Source: JAPLJC01 sp963697965
Lineage (GTDB): Bacteria; Desulfobacterota; Desulfobaccia; Desulfobaccales; 0-14-0-80-60-11
DNA: 64,000 nucleotides
Reading direction: 5' to 3'
NCBI GenBank assembly: GCA_963697965.1
Contig: OY969108.1
Location: 1,178,001-1,242,000 of the forward strand
Position 1 is the stretch's first letter. Each line of letters opens with the position of its first letter. Below the pieces are notes generated by a model. That model saw only the letters and a list, made by a program, of their open reading frames with translations, did no database searches and was not told the origin of the DNA. Below are positions 23,789-34,795 of this stretch, in pieces. The translations under genes and the position numbers were made by a program.

Positions 23789-24895
23789 CTATGCTGCAGG
23801 CTCAAGCCCAATCAGAGACGGGAAGGGTGCCACTTCGAGCATTGCCGAAAGGGTCGACAGAGTAAAAACGCGACCATCCGTGTCTCTAATGACGGGCCCC
23901 AATGCATCGTTGACTCTCGCCCAACCAATGCCTCCTAAAACAGCGATCAATGGGATTCCACCTAATCGATTCGACTCTCCTCGAAGTTTCGCGAAGCGAA
24001 GCGCTTTGTCACGAGCTGTACCCCCATCATTTGTTCCTTTGCATTCAAGGATAGCTCGAAGTATTTCTGATTTATCGAAAAGTACGAAGTCTGGTGCTGG
24101 TGTAACTCTAACCTCAAACCGAGCAGCAATATCGCCCTGCTTGTGACGTCCCGTGCGAATATAAGGGATCCCATTCTTCCGAAATAGTACCTCTACTGCA
24201 TCCTCGATCAGGTCGCCTCGTTTGGAGGATGTGGCATCCAATACTTGCCGGAACGCGCCACCATAGTGACGTTGATGCAGGAACAGGGAGAATGGGACTC
24301 CACTGGAAGCGAAGAAGCGTACACTCGGCCAACCATTTTCAGTGTCCGGTTTTGCTTGCTTACTTACAAGGTCACCCGGCGGAATACCGAACAGAGAGCC
24401 ATCAATGATCGTCGAAAGAGTTTTGGCCGCGACAGCGGCTTGCTCATTTGTGGTTGCCTTGCCGTTTCGCTCCATTGCGTCGACCTTATTAGGTGACAAG
24501 GGACTTGACCCAACCGGCTCGGCAGCCATGATCGTTGCATGAGCGAATTCCCCCTTCGTGAGCCCTATAATAGTACGGAAAACCAGTAGCGTTCTAGGAT
24601 TATTCTCCAAAACCGATGCCAACTCGGCTTCAGTCACTTTCGTGAATCCCGTCGTCGCCAAGTCGGCAGCGGCGTATACCTGCTCGAAATATTCTCGGCC
24701 GTAAAAATGGTCCTCGTGTACATATGCGAAATCAGCAGCAAGGTGTGGGACATATAATAATCGAGCAATGTCGGCGTAAATGCTCAGTTGCTCGTTTGTC
24801 CCATGGTTCTGGGGAATCAAACGAATCTGAGCGATTCGGTTATTCCAACTTTTCGCTTCAATAATCTTTGTTATAGTGTCCTGAGTATTTGACAC
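23789..24895 (-). CDS. Putative type II restriction endonuclease, PD-(D/E)xK
   Basis: This 368-residue protein has APDFVLF followed 10 residues later by AILECKGT, the PD...ExK nuclease pattern, preceded by RKNGIPYIRTG. The first 170 residues are unlike anything I recognise and may bind DNA. It begins four bases after the end of the methyltransferase gene on the same strand, the usual layout of a restriction-modification pair. The recognition sequence cannot be read. GC content is lower than in arnC. Confidence 0.7.
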   Translation of the reverse strand: MSNTQDTITKIIEAKSWNNRIAQIRLIPQNHGTNEQLSIYADIARLLYVPHLAADFAYVHEDHFYGREYFEQVYAAADLATTGFTKVTEAELASVLENNPRTLLVFRTIIGLTKGEFAHATIMAAEPVGSSPLSPNKVDAMERNGKATTNEQAAVAAKTLSTIIDGSLFGIPPGDLVSKQAKPDTENGWPSVRFFASSGVPFSLFLHQRHYGGAFRQVLDATSSKRGDLIEDAVEVLFRKNGIPYIRTGRHKQGDIAARFEVRVTPAPDFVLFDKSEILRAILECKGTNDGGTARDKALRFAKLRGESNRLGGIPLIAVLGGIGWARVNDALGPVIRDTDGRVFTLSTLSAMLEVAPFPSLIGLEPAA

Positions 24896-24898
24896 AAT

Positions 24899-25765
24899 TT
24901 ACCCGACCTTGAATAAATATCCTTGAATATCAAGAGCAGAATCTTCGGCGATGCGGCGTCGGCATTCATCGACGAAATGCTCGTGAATTTCAAATCCCGC
25001 GGCTTTACGTCCAAGTCGACGAGCCACAACAATTGTGGTCCCCCCACCAGCAAATGGGTCTATCACAATTCCACCTTCTGGGCTGGCTATCCTAATAAAA
25101 AACTCAGATAGTCCCTCCGGCATTGCTGCTGTATGTGCAACGCCTCGATGCTGGTTATACGTCTGGGCAATGGTCACCACGTTCCCTGGGTCCGCCCCGC
25201 CGCGCAGATAAGTCTTAGTTCGGTCACGGCCAAAACCGGCCTCAGTATTTCGCCTGCCAAGTCTGTCCAATTTTCTTCTGGCGATCTCTGCGAGGTCTGC
25301 TTTATATGGAACTCTAACCGCATCCAAGTCAAAATACGGTCTGATGCCACGGGCAAAGTGATAAACATACTCAAAACTATCCTTGGTCCGTGGACCAAAC
25401 TTACCTGGAACTGCATTTGGTTTCGCCCATATATAAGTCTCGATCCAACGCCAACCCATACGTTGGAGGGAAAGAACCAACTCATAAACGTATGGGTGTC
25501 TTTGTCCTTTTAGTGATCCTTGTTTGGCGACCCGATTCTTAATATTAAGGATAAGACTACCGCTTCCTCTGGTAACATCATACATCGCCCGGGCAAATGG
25601 GAGAAACCATTCCACATAATGATCTGGGTGTATCCGACTATATGCCCGGGCATCGGCATACGGTGGGGATGTGAAGAAAAGATCGATGCTGCCTTGGGGG
25701 AGGCGTGGCAGCAAGTCCAAAGCATCCCCATGTGTTATACCGTCATTGAGAAATTGGGCAAGCAC
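24899..25765 (-). CDS. Site-specific DNA methyltransferase (beta class, amino-methylating)
   Basis: This 288-residue enzyme carries the catalytic motif TSPPYA near residue 33 and the AdoMet motif DPFAGGGTT near residue 243, so the order is catalytic first and cofactor second (beta class). SPPY is most usual in N4-cytosine methylases but also occurs in N6-adenine enzymes. It is followed within four bases by the PD-(D/E)xK gene it presumably protects against. Confidence 0.85.
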   Translation of the reverse strand: MLAQFLNDGITHGDALDLLPRLPQGSIDLFFTSPPYADARAYSRIHPDHYVEWFLPFARAMYDVTRGSGSLILNIKNRVAKQGSLKGQRHPYVYELVLSLQRMGWRWIETYIWAKPNAVPGKFGPRTKDSFEYVYHFARGIRPYFDLDAVRVPYKADLAEIARRKLDRLGRRNTEAGFGRDRTKTYLRGGADPGNVVTIAQTYNQHRGVAHTAAMPEGLSEFFIRIASPEGGIVIDPFAGGGTTIVVARRLGRKAAGFEIHEHFVDECRRRIAEDSALDIQGYLFKVG

Positions 25766-25846
25766 TTGAGTATATTACCTCTGATATGCGCTGCTTCTTC
25801 ACAAGTTGCCTGTAGGTGATTTTATTGGGGTCAATAGATAACTAAT

Positions 25847-25884
25847 AAAAAAACCACCGCCACCTGAAGTGGGCGGTGGTCCCA
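25847..25884 (-). terminator. Intrinsic terminator of rnpB
   Basis: On the minus strand GACCACCGCCCACTTC pairs with GGTGGCGGTGG and runs into seven Ts, directly after the 3' end of the RNase P RNA. Confidence 0.85.
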
Positions 25885-25889
25885 AAGAA

Positions 25890-26260
25890 ACCCGCGGAGC
25901 AGGCCATAAGCCGAGTTCTGTCCCGGGTCGCCCCGGTGATGATCATTCCTCTAGGACCCTGGTTGCCCGGGGTCTCCAGCGACCTACCCGGGAGCTTCAG
26001 GCGGGCCACCTTCAAGCGCTCCCCTATTTGGTCTTGCTCCGGGTGGGGTTTTCCAAGCCGGCGGTGTCGCCACCGCCGCTGGTGAGCTCTTACCTCACCT
26101 TTTCACCCTTACCGTGGACGAACCACGGCGGTCTGGTCTCTGAGGCACTTTCCCTGGGGTTGCCCCCGCTGGGGATTACCCAGCACCCTGCCCTGTGGAG
26201 TCGGACTTTCCTCCGGCGGCTGATGAGCTCGCCGGCGATCATCTGGCCTGCTCCGCGGCC
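25890..26260 (-). ncRNA. rnpB: RNase P RNA component, type A
   Basis: The minus strand carries the conserved P4 5' element GAGGAAAGTCCGACTCC, the internal GCAACCCCAGGGAAAGTGCC, and the 3' element ACAGAACTCGGCTTATGGCC. P1 is formed by CCGCGGAGCAGGCC at the 5' end and GGCCTGCTCCGCGG at the 3' end, giving about 370 nucleotides. This RNA is the catalytic part of RNase P, which matures tRNA 5' ends. The exact ends are estimated from the P1 helix. Confidence 0.95.
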
Positions 26261-26309
26261 CTTTGGGATTCCAACTCTTCCGGGCGGGCCCGGCCCGCCC
26301 CCAATCATT

Positions 26310-26870
26310 TTACTGCGGCTCCGGCCTTTGGTCAATGGCTTGATTGGCCAGACGGTCGGCCTGCTGGTTCATTTCTCGCGGCACATGGGAGACCTCAAAG
26401 CTCTCGAACCTTTGCAATTCCTGTTGGGCTTCCCGCCAGAGAACCAGGAGGTGAGGTTGCCTCACCCGGTAGGAACCGTTGATCTGCCGAACCAGCAACT
26501 CGGAGTCGGAGAAGACTCTGATTCTGTTGATTCCCAGGCTCCGGGCCAGCTTCAGTGCCAGGAGCAAGCCCCGATATTCCGCCACGTTATTGGTGGTCTG
26601 CCCCAGGAATTCTTGATGTTGTTTGCGGACTGCACCGTCCGGGGCCACCAGCACCACCCCGGCCCCGGCCAGTCCAGGGTTGCCCCGGGAGGCGCCGTCG
26701 CAATAAACGGACCAGACGCCCTCCTCCATGGAGCCGTAGTGGTCGGCCGCCTCCTGGAACAGGGCCCGGAGCTCGTCCTCAGTAAGGTGGAACGATTGGC
26801 GCACCCGGTTTTGGTCCAGACCCAGGGCCAGGGCCCGAAAGATGGCGGCCCGGCTGGCTGTTCTCGCCAT
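26310..26870 (-). CDS. RNase H family protein
   Basis: From the ATG of MARTASRAAIF the protein has 186 residues. An N-terminal 60-residue helical segment precedes the RNase H fold: VYCDGASRGNPG (first Asp), NNVAEYRGLLLAL (Glu), VFSDSELLVRQI (Asp) and HVPREMNQQADRLAN (last Asp). It should cleave RNA in RNA-DNA hybrids. The longer open frame to 27023 runs antisense into the next gene and is rejected. A GC-rich hairpin at about 26281-26299, between it and rnpB, may be its terminator. Confidence 0.85.
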   Translation of the reverse strand: MARTASRAAIFRALALGLDQNRVRQSFHLTEDELRALFQEAADHYGSMEEGVWSVYCDGASRGNPGLAGAGVVLVAPDGAVRKQHQEFLGQTTNNVAEYRGLLLALKLARSLGINRIRVFSDSELLVRQINGSYRVRQPHLLVLWREAQQELQRFESFEVSHVPREMNQQADRLANQAIDQRPEPQ

Positions 26871-26890
26871 TTTCCACCTCAGGACTAGGC

Positions 26891-27640
26891 TTACCCGGCC
26901 GTATCCCCACCGCTTTCCGCTTCTTCCAGCCAGTAGAGGATGCGCTGGCAATGGGGGCACTGGAGGATCTCTTCCCCCTTCTGCAGGTCGATGAACTGCT
27001 GGGGAAGAATGTTCATGTGGCACCCGAAGCAGACGCCGTCCTGCACCGGGGCGATGGCGGTGCCGTTGCGGCGCTGGCGGATGAACTCATACCGTTTTAG
27101 GAGCGGCGCCGGTATCCCCTTGCGCAGGCCTTTCCGCTGCTCCTCCAGGACCGCGAGGCGCTTCTCCAGGACCTTCACCGCGGCGGCCACCTCCGTGGCC
27201 CGCTGCCCCAGGAGGGCCTGGCGCTCCTGGAGCAGGGTTTCCGCCTCCGCCAGAAGCCGTTTCCGCTCCTCCAGAAGCTCCATGAGTTGCAGCATGCGGG
27301 TTTCGCATTGGTCCCGCTGATCCTCCTTGAAGGCGATTTCCTTGAGCATCGCCTTGTATTCGATGTTGCTCTTGATCTCCATCAGGCGGCCGCGGCTCTT
27401 TTTGATACCGTCTTCCATCGCCGCGATCTCTGCCTCCGTGTCACGCCGCTGCTTCTGCAGGTCCTCCATTTCCTGGAGGCCGGCGGCCTGCTGGACCCTC
27501 AGGTCCTCCAGGGCCGCTTCCTCGGTTTTGAGTTCGCCCGGGAGCTGCGAGAGCTCTCCGGTGACCTCCTGAATCACCTTATCCAACTCCTGGACTTCGA
27601 TGAGCCTGCTTAACTCCGGTAACAAGTTCGACCTCCGCAA
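26891..27640 (-). CDS. Coiled-coil hairpin protein with C-terminal C4 zinc ribbon
   Basis: This 249-residue protein is almost entirely heptad-rich coiled coil to about residue 180, then QDGVCFGCHMNI and ILQCPHCQRILYW make a four-cysteine zinc ribbon. This is the CT398-like zinc-ribbon family, often next to NIF3-type genes, as here. Its biochemical role is unsettled. The gap to the RNase H gene is 20 bases on the same strand, suggesting co-transcription. Confidence 0.8.
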   Translation of the reverse strand: MRRSNLLPELSRLIEVQELDKVIQEVTGELSQLPGELKTEEAALEDLRVQQAAGLQEMEDLQKQRRDTEAEIAAMEDGIKKSRGRLMEIKSNIEYKAMLKEIAFKEDQRDQCETRMLQLMELLEERKRLLAEAETLLQERQALLGQRATEVAAAVKVLEKRLAVLEEQRKGLRKGIPAPLLKRYEFIRQRRNGTAIAPVQDGVCFGCHMNILPQQFIDLQKGEEILQCPHCQRILYWLEEAESGGDTAG

Positions 27641-27696
27641 TAACGGTTTTCGGTTAAAAACAATGGAATATCAGTTGATTAAAGACCAAGGGGCCC

Positions 27697-28815
27697 TCAC
27701 CAAAAAACAAAGGGAGCAGTGTCCGATTGCGCCGCCTCCACCCGCAGTGACAGCCCCGCGGCCTTAAAAAGGCCCCTGAGTTCTTCAGCCCAGGGGCCCA
27801 TAAAAACCGCTTCACTGGCATAATGACCCACCTCCAGGACGGCAAAATCGGCCGGGCCGCCGGCCGGGACCTGGTGGTGCCGCACCTCCCCGGTTATATA
27901 GACCTGAGCCCCTTTTTCCCTGGCTGTTTGAATAAAATCACCGCCGCTGCCCCCCATGACCGCCAGGCGCTGCACCTCTTGGGGCGGGCGTCCCCAGACC
28001 TTGAGGGTGGCCACCTGAAAGATCTCCTTGATCATGGAGACCACCTCCGGGAAAGGCCGGGATGCCGGCCAGCGGCCCAGGCGGCCGAACCCCCGGGGCC
28101 TGCCGGGATTTTGCAACGGGTACAGGTCGTAGGCCACTTCTTCATAAGGGTGCGCCTGCCGCAGCCTGGCCAGGGCGGCTGGCAGGAGAGACTCGGGCGC
28201 CAGGACCTCTAGGCGGGCTTCCTCCACCCGGGAAAGTTTTCCCGCCTCCCCCAGGAAGGGATGTGCCCCCTTAAGGGGCTGGTAACTGCCCTGGCCCTTG
28301 GCGGCAAAGGAACAATGGGAGTAGCGGCCGATGATCCCCAGCCCCGCCTCCGCCAGGGCCAGGCGCACCGGGTCCTCATAATCGAGAGGCACAAACACCG
28401 TCAGCTTGTACAGGGCCTCCCGGCCGGTCGCCACCAGAACCTCCACCTCCGTGAGGGACATCCTCCGGGCCAGATACTCGTTAAGGCCCTCGGGGGCCAC
28501 ATCCAGGTTGGTGTGGCAGGAAACCGAAGCCAGGCCGGCCCGGATCAAGGAGCTGAGCAACTGGCCGCCGGGCTGGTCTTCCCGCACCTCCGCCAGGGGC
28601 TGGTAAAGCAAGGGGTGATGGGTCAGGAGGAGTTGGGCCCCCAGGCCCTCGGCTTCCTGGACCACCCCGGGTGAGGCCTCCAGGGCCACCAGCACCGTGG
28701 CTACCTGGCTATCCGGGTGCCCCACCTGGAATCCGCTGCGGTCCCCGGGTGTCATCCAGGCCGCGGGATAACGGCTGGCCAACACCTCGATGATCTCTTG
28801 CAGGCTAGCGCTCAT
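27697..28815 (-). CDS. NIF3/DUF34 family metal-binding protein
   Basis: The start is set at MSASLQEII (372 residues); an upstream ATG lies within the tRNA terminator hairpin. The family signature residues are visible: LLTHHPLLY, SCHTNLD, and near the C-terminus YITGEVRHHQ and EVGHYASE, which hold a dinuclear metal site. An insert with AHPYEEVAYDLYPL is typical of the longer bacterial form. Annotated members are called GTP cyclohydrolase I type 2, but the true function is unsettled. It is followed by the zinc-ribbon gene. Confidence 0.85.
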   Translation of the reverse strand: MSASLQEIIEVLASRYPAAWMTPGDRSGFQVGHPDSQVATVLVALEASPGVVQEAEGLGAQLLLTHHPLLYQPLAEVREDQPGGQLLSSLIRAGLASVSCHTNLDVAPEGLNEYLARRMSLTEVEVLVATGREALYKLTVFVPLDYEDPVRLALAEAGLGIIGRYSHCSFAAKGQGSYQPLKGAHPFLGEAGKLSRVEEARLEVLAPESLLPAALARLRQAHPYEEVAYDLYPLQNPGRPRGFGRLGRWPASRPFPEVVSMIKEIFQVATLKVWGRPPQEVQRLAVMGGSGGDFIQTAREKGAQVYITGEVRHHQVPAGGPADFAVLEVGHYASEAVFMGPWAEELRGLFKAAGLSLRVEAAQSDTAPFVFW

Positions 28816-28821
28816 GGGCAT

Positions 28822-28850
28822 AAAAAAGGGGTGCGCAGAATGCACCCCTA
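28822..28850 (-). terminator. Intrinsic terminator after the tRNA
   Basis: On the minus strand AGGGGTGCATTCTGCGCACCCC forms a hairpin followed by six Ts, directly before the NIF3-family start. Confidence 0.75.
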
Positions 28851-28917
28851 GGGCCAGGCCCCTCAGGAATTGCCGCTCCTTGTCGGTCTCGGATTATACT
28901 CGTGTCCCCCTCATCAA

Positions 28918-28993
28918 TGGTGGGCCCACCCGGATTTGAACCAGGGACCGTCCGGTTATGAGCCGGTTGCTCTGACCGCTGAGCTATGGGCCC
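28918..28993 (-). tRNA. tRNA with CAT anticodon (Ile2 or elongator Met)
   Basis: The minus strand gives a full cloverleaf of 76 nucleotides including the encoded CCA: acceptor GGGCCCA/TGGGCCC, D arm GCTCAGCGGTCAGAGC, anticodon loop CTCATAA and T arm CCTGGTTCAAATCCGGG. The CAT anticodon fits either elongator Met or the lysidine-modified Ile2. The GGCTCATAACC context favours Ile2 slightly, but tilS-dependent identity cannot be proven from sequence alone. Confidence 0.93.
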
Positions 28994-29099
28994 GCTAAGC
29001 ATTGGCTCAGTAACTTGGCAGGGGCGGCTCACCCCGCCCCTGTTCATATTATAACCATACAATCCCCGATTGTTCAATAGGCCCGGAAACCTGGAAAAG

Positions 29100-30824
<1,725 letters not shown>

Positions 30825-30840
30825 CCATTTTCTCCTTTTG

Positions 30841-32595
30841 CTAAACAGCCGCTAGTTCTTTCAGTTGACCATCGATTTCACCCAATTTAATTTGCAGTGC
30901 CGCCAAGCCTCCTTGGTCAATGGCATTCCTGATCTCTTCCCGCAATTTGGCTCGGGCCTTTTTCAAGCGTCTGACCTGCAGGTCCCGGCGCCAATGATCG
31001 GCCAGGAGATCGGGACTCAGTCCACACTCCTCCTCCTCTGTGAAGGTTAAGGCGCAGATTAGCTGCCGCAGGTTCTCCCTCTCCACCCGCTGCACTAACA
31101 AGCCGTGGTCCAATTTTCCATGCTCCCGGTAACACTCGATGATGAGGAGCATGACCTCCTGCAGTTCCCCATCCTCGAACTCCGGGGCCCATTGTTCCAA
31201 ATCGTTAAGGGCCACCGCCAGGGGATGACCCAGGACCCAGCGCAGCAACCCCCTTTCCAGGCTGATGGCCACCGCCGCCCTCGGTGAGAGCCTGCTGGCG
31301 GTGATGGTTGCGAAGGAGGCGAGGCTCTGCTTGAGGACTCTCTCATCTACTCCCAGGCGCTGGGCCGCGGTCTTGAGCCACAGGTCCTGTTCCACCGGAT
31401 CGGCGATGGCCTGAAAGAAGGGCCGCAGCTCTTCCAGGATGCGCACCCGGCCCTCCACCTCCAGGCCGTGGCTGCTGATGAGCCCCTCCAGCAAAAAGGT
31501 GAACCAGGGCTGGGCCTCCTCCCAGGCAGTCTTAAAAATTTCCACGCCGCGGCTCCTGGCGTAGTCGTCCGGGTCCTGCCCCGGGGGCAGCGCCAGGGCC
31601 CGCACCGGCACGCTCTCCTGGGCGAACAATGGGAAGGCCCGCTGCATGGCCTTGATCCCGGCGGCGTCGCCGTCATAGACCAGCACCACCTTGGGCGCCA
31701 GGTTTTTCAGGAGGCGCACCTGCTCCCGGGTCAGGGCGGTGCCCAGGGTGGCCAGGACGTTGGCGATCCCGCGGGTCTGTAAGGAGATCAGGTCCAGGTA
31801 GCCCTCCACCACCAGGGCCACCCCGGTTTGGCGCAGGGCCTCGGCAGCCTGGGGCAGGCCGTAAAGGGTGCGGCCCTTGTGATAAAGCTGGGTCTCCGGG
31901 GAATTGAGGTACTTGGGCTCACCCTGGCCGATGATGCGGCCACCGAAGGCCAGCACCCGGGATTGGCGGTCGCAGATGGGAAAGATGATGCGGTTGCGGA
32001 AACGGTCGTAGAAGCCGCCGCCGCTGCGGGGCGCCAGCAGTCCCGCTTCCTGGGCCACCTCCAGGGAAAGGCCGCGACTCTGCAGGTGGCGGCGCAGGCT
32101 GTCCCATTCATCCGGGGCATAGCCCAGATGGAAGGTCTGAATGACCTCCGCGGTGAGCTCCCGTTTGGCCAGGTACTCCCGTCCCGGCCGGCCGGCAGCG
32201 CTTTTCAGGGTGGCTTCATAAAAACCCGCGGCCACCTGGTTGATCTCATAGGCCAGGGTGCGTTTCCGGGTTTCCCGGGACCCCTCCGGCCCCAATTCCT
32301 TGACGGTCAGAGGGATGCCGTAACGCCGGGCCAGTTCCTGCACCGCCTCCGGAAAGCTGAGGCGCTGGTGCTGCATCAGGAAGGAGAAGACGTTGCCCCC
32401 GGCCCCGCAGCCGAAGCAATGAAAAATGCCCTTCTCCGGGGCCACCGTAAAAGAAGGGCTGGTGTCGGCGTGGAAGGGGCACAGTCCCAGAAGATTCTTG
32501 CCCTTTTGGGTCAACTGGACATACTGCCCCACCACCTCTTCGATGCGGGCCGCGTCCTTGATCTCCAGGAGCTTGTCTTCCGGGATAAACGCCAT
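30841..32595 (-). CDS. dnaG: DNA primase
   Basis: This 584-residue primase has the CHC2 zinc finger (C39, H42, C60, C63), FHLGYAPDEWD, the RNA-polymerase core motif FGGRIIGQGEPKYLNSPET, and the Toprim residues VVEGYLDLI and VLVYDGDAAG. The C-terminal helicase-binding domain follows. It makes RNA primers at the fork. The start codon lies against a GTCAGTGGTCAGT-type repeat at 32600-32630, the edge of an inserted region that separates it from rpsU. Confidence 0.95.
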   Translation of the reverse strand: MAFIPEDKLLEIKDAARIEEVVGQYVQLTQKGKNLLGLCPFHADTSPSFTVAPEKGIFHCFGCGAGGNVFSFLMQHQRLSFPEAVQELARRYGIPLTVKELGPEGSRETRKRTLAYEINQVAAGFYEATLKSAAGRPGREYLAKRELTAEVIQTFHLGYAPDEWDSLRRHLQSRGLSLEVAQEAGLLAPRSGGGFYDRFRNRIIFPICDRQSRVLAFGGRIIGQGEPKYLNSPETQLYHKGRTLYGLPQAAEALRQTGVALVVEGYLDLISLQTRGIANVLATLGTALTREQVRLLKNLAPKVVLVYDGDAAGIKAMQRAFPLFAQESVPVRALALPPGQDPDDYARSRGVEIFKTAWEEAQPWFTFLLEGLISSHGLEVEGRVRILEELRPFFQAIADPVEQDLWLKTAAQRLGVDERVLKQSLASFATITASRLSPRAAVAISLERGLLRWVLGHPLAVALNDLEQWAPEFEDGELQEVMLLIIECYREHGKLDHGLLVQRVERENLRQLICALTFTEEEECGLSPDLLADHWRRDLQVRRLKKARAKLREEIRNAIDQGGLAALQIKLGEIDGQLKELAAV

Positions 32596-33195
32596 GGTCA
32601 GTTGCCAGTGGTCAGTGGTCAGTTGTCAGTTTTCGGTTTCAGGTAACTTAATTCCTCGGTTTCCTTTTTGGTGGTACAGGCTTCCAGCCTGTGCATCTTC
32701 CGGTTGTTACCCCCCTTTACCAAAAGGGTACTTCAAAGCCCCGGTTGACCATCCCCCCTTTATCAAAGGGGCGTTAGGGGGGATTTTATCCTCAGCTGAT
32801 CGTTACCTTTATGTACCTCTCATAGGGCGGCCTGTGGCCGCCGTTATTTTTGGTGGCACAGGTCCTCTCCTGTGTCTGATGTAGGGTGCGCCCCGCGCCC
32901 CTTCCTGCTCAATAAATTTTTCTGGTGCGCAGTGCGCACCCTACATTTTCTGTAGCCGCCCTCATTTTTGGTGGCACAGGCACCTCGCCTGTGGCCCATA
33001 AGAAGCTTTTGTAGCCGCAGGCTTTAGCCTGCGTAGGGGCGGACCTGCGTGTCCGCCCTTCCCTTTTCTCCCCAAGTTGTCAGGGTGGGCGCCGCCCACC
33101 ATTTTCCTCTTCTCCCTCTCCCCCAGCGGGGGAGAGGGCTGGGGTAAGGGGGAAATCAAAAGCCTTGCCACCCCCCACCCGGTGTCGCCCCCACT
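32596..33195. repeat. Dense block of palindromic repeats upstream of dnaG
   Basis: This 665-base gap has no gene. In order it holds a GTCAGTGGTCAGTTGTCAG simple repeat with a TTTTCGGTTTC phrase (32596-32640), the GGTGGTACAGG...CCTGTG hairpin (32670), the CCCCC-type palindrome (32710-32787), more GGTGGCACAGG copies (32852 and 32970), TGCGCAGTGCGCA (about 32925-32940), GGGTGGGCGCCGCCCACC (33083-33100) and the CACCCGGTGTCGCCCCC repeat (33176-33192). Confidence 0.75.
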
Positions 33196-33260
33196 CAGGG
33201 AAAGATCTTTAAGCCCTTACGTTTCTATGTAAATAGTCTCTCTAATATTCGACAACTTAA

Positions 33261-33428
33261 CTATTTAAAATAAATCTTAGACCCAATCTTTCGCCCTATA
33301 AATTTATTGGACAGCTTTTTACAGGCCATCTTTGTATGCCCGGTAAACAAATCTATGATGATCTGGAGCCAACCTAAAAAACGGGCCAGTCCATAAAGAA
33401 AACCTCGTGCATTACCTATTTCAGACAT
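33261..33428 (-). CDS. Small conserved-looking hypothetical protein
   Basis: The start is set at MSEIGNARGFLYGL (55 residues), after GGGAG. It has a hydrophobic amphipathic first half (FLGWLQIIIDLF) and a strongly basic tail with K-x-x-x-K spacing and repeated G-R/G-S. The shape (MSE-GNARGFLY-LAR-LG, then a lysine/arginine-rich tail ending IGRKIGSKI) resembles short bacterial proteins I have seen unnamed. The longer frame upstream includes repeat DNA and is rejected. Confidence 0.45.
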   Translation of the reverse strand: MSEIGNARGFLYGLARFLGWLQIIIDLFTGHTKMACKKLSNKFIGRKIGSKIYFK

Positions 33429-33476
33429 AATCACTACTCCCGCAACTCCACCACCGTCACCCCGGGGTTTTGCCCT

Positions 33477-33501
33477 CGTTCCCAAGTTGAACTTGGGAAC
33501 G
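33477..33501. repeat. CGTTCCCAAGTTGAACTTGGGAACG palindrome copy
   Basis: A near-perfect palindrome, the same family as 14158 and 42971. Confidence 0.7.
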
Positions 33502-33561
33502 CCCTGGCAGCCCAAACTGGGCTCTGGGAAAGCCAAGTTTTGACCCGATTGGGTTCCCCAA

Positions 33562-33915
33562 TCATATATATTTTATTTCAGAAATAAGTCCCTTATCTTC
33601 CATTGGCTCAAATGCATATAAAAGTGCAGAGCCAAAATCTTTTCCTTCTTCCCCAAACTTATCTAAACTAACCACTAACTCATTGTGTAACTTATGTATT
33701 TGACCTTTAAGTAAACCAGGCTTCCATATTACCTTCATAACTGGTGACCAAGAAATTTCATTTTCAATAATGACCCATATTGATATTCCTGTGGTTAATC
33801 GCCAGCTAAGAAAACCGTCCCATGTGGTTGAAATTATACACTTGAATCCCTGAGTACTCAAAGAGGTAACTAATGTCCCAGGGGGGAATCTCTTCTTTTC
33901 ATCTTTAATTATCAT
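33562..33915 (-). CDS. Hypothetical protein, AT-rich island
   Basis: This 117-residue protein has no recognised domain. LVTSLSTQGFKCIISTTWDG, rich in beta-formers, resembles VATVETKSFNCMISTAKEGW in the ORF at 35650-35832, so the two look like members of one small family. The AT content is high compared with dnaG and mutS2. No membrane segment is evident. Confidence 0.5.
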   Translation of the reverse strand: MIIKDEKKRFPPGTLVTSLSTQGFKCIISTTWDGFLSWRLTTGISIWVIIENEISWSPVMKVIWKPGLLKGQIHKLHNELVVSLDKFGEEGKDFGSALLYAFEPMEDKGLISEIKYI

Positions 33916-34089
33916 CTGTAAAAATACTCATCATAAAACTCCGCCTAAAATTAAAAAGTAAATAAAGATAACCAATTTAACTAAAATACGTTCCACAATT
34001 ATACTTGTGGCTTAAGCTCTGCCTGGCCAGTGGTGGAGCGAACCTCCGTGCCAGGCACCCTAATGTTGAGCTTTAACTTAAGTCGCACC

Positions 34090-34791
34090 TTATCTACTTG
34101 TTTGTCTATCATCCCATTCCTTATATCGGTCAAACAAATCGTTTAAGGAGGCGCTTACCAGACCAAGAGTATCTCTCAGAAAGCACTCTTCGGTGACTAT
34201 GAATCCATCCGATGAAAAAATTCCGATATTCTCTTTTTCCCAGCGTTGTAAATTATTTCTTATTTTTGGCTTAATCATTTCTAAACGGCCATTTGCATGA
34301 GCGATAGCATGTCTAATCATAGAAAGCATTTTAATTCTTTCCCATGCTACATTATCAGAATAAAGTGGGAACCCTATGATTTTTTTATAATATCTCTTGG
34401 CCTTATCAAGAGTAAAACTCCCTTTTTCATCAATAGTAATTTCAATCCTTTTTTGTTTTTGAATTAACTTTGCTATCTCGGTTACGGCTGATTCATAAAC
34501 AGCATATAAAGAAATTATAAATGGAGCACGGAAGAATCGAGGCATCCTATAATCTGCCAAGCGTTCATATTCAGGGACTATTTGCCAATTTGAATCGTCA
34601 GGTGTTAGTCCTTGTTCCTTAATTATCCTTTGTAAGTCCGATCGATATTCAGTTTGTCTGTCTTTTATCTGTTTCTCTAATAAATCTAGATAATAATGGA
34701 GATCAGATAACCCAAACCCAACATCAAGCAATCGCCAATCGATATAATCAATAGAAGGCATAAGCTCCTCAATCGGGGCTGGGCTCAACAT
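34090..34791 (-). CDS. HEPN-like hypothetical protein
   Basis: This 233-residue, mainly helical protein contains SMIRHAIAHANG, an R-x4-H arrangement as in HEPN RNases, after FFRAPFIISLYAVYESAVTEI. That layout resembles helical HEPN proteins of defence and toxin systems. It follows the 116-residue gene at 34796 with a gap of four bases, so the two are probably co-translated. The sequence is AT-rich and probably acquired. Assignment rests on the motif and fold impression only. Confidence 0.5.
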   Translation of the reverse strand: MLSPAPIEELMPSIDYIDWRLLDVGFGLSDLHYYLDLLEKQIKDRQTEYRSDLQRIIKEQGLTPDDSNWQIVPEYERLADYRMPRFFRAPFIISLYAVYESAVTEIAKLIQKQKRIEITIDEKGSFTLDKAKRYYKKIIGFPLYSDNVAWERIKMLSMIRHAIAHANGRLEMIKPKIRNNLQRWEKENIGIFSSDGFIVTEECFLRDTLGLVSASLNDLFDRYKEWDDRQTSR

Positions 34792-34795
34792 TTAG

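Noticed and set aside
32596..33195. Possible CRISPR array in the repeat-dense gap
   Set aside because: The repeats are different palindromic families, irregularly spaced, with no constant repeat-spacer period and no cas genes.
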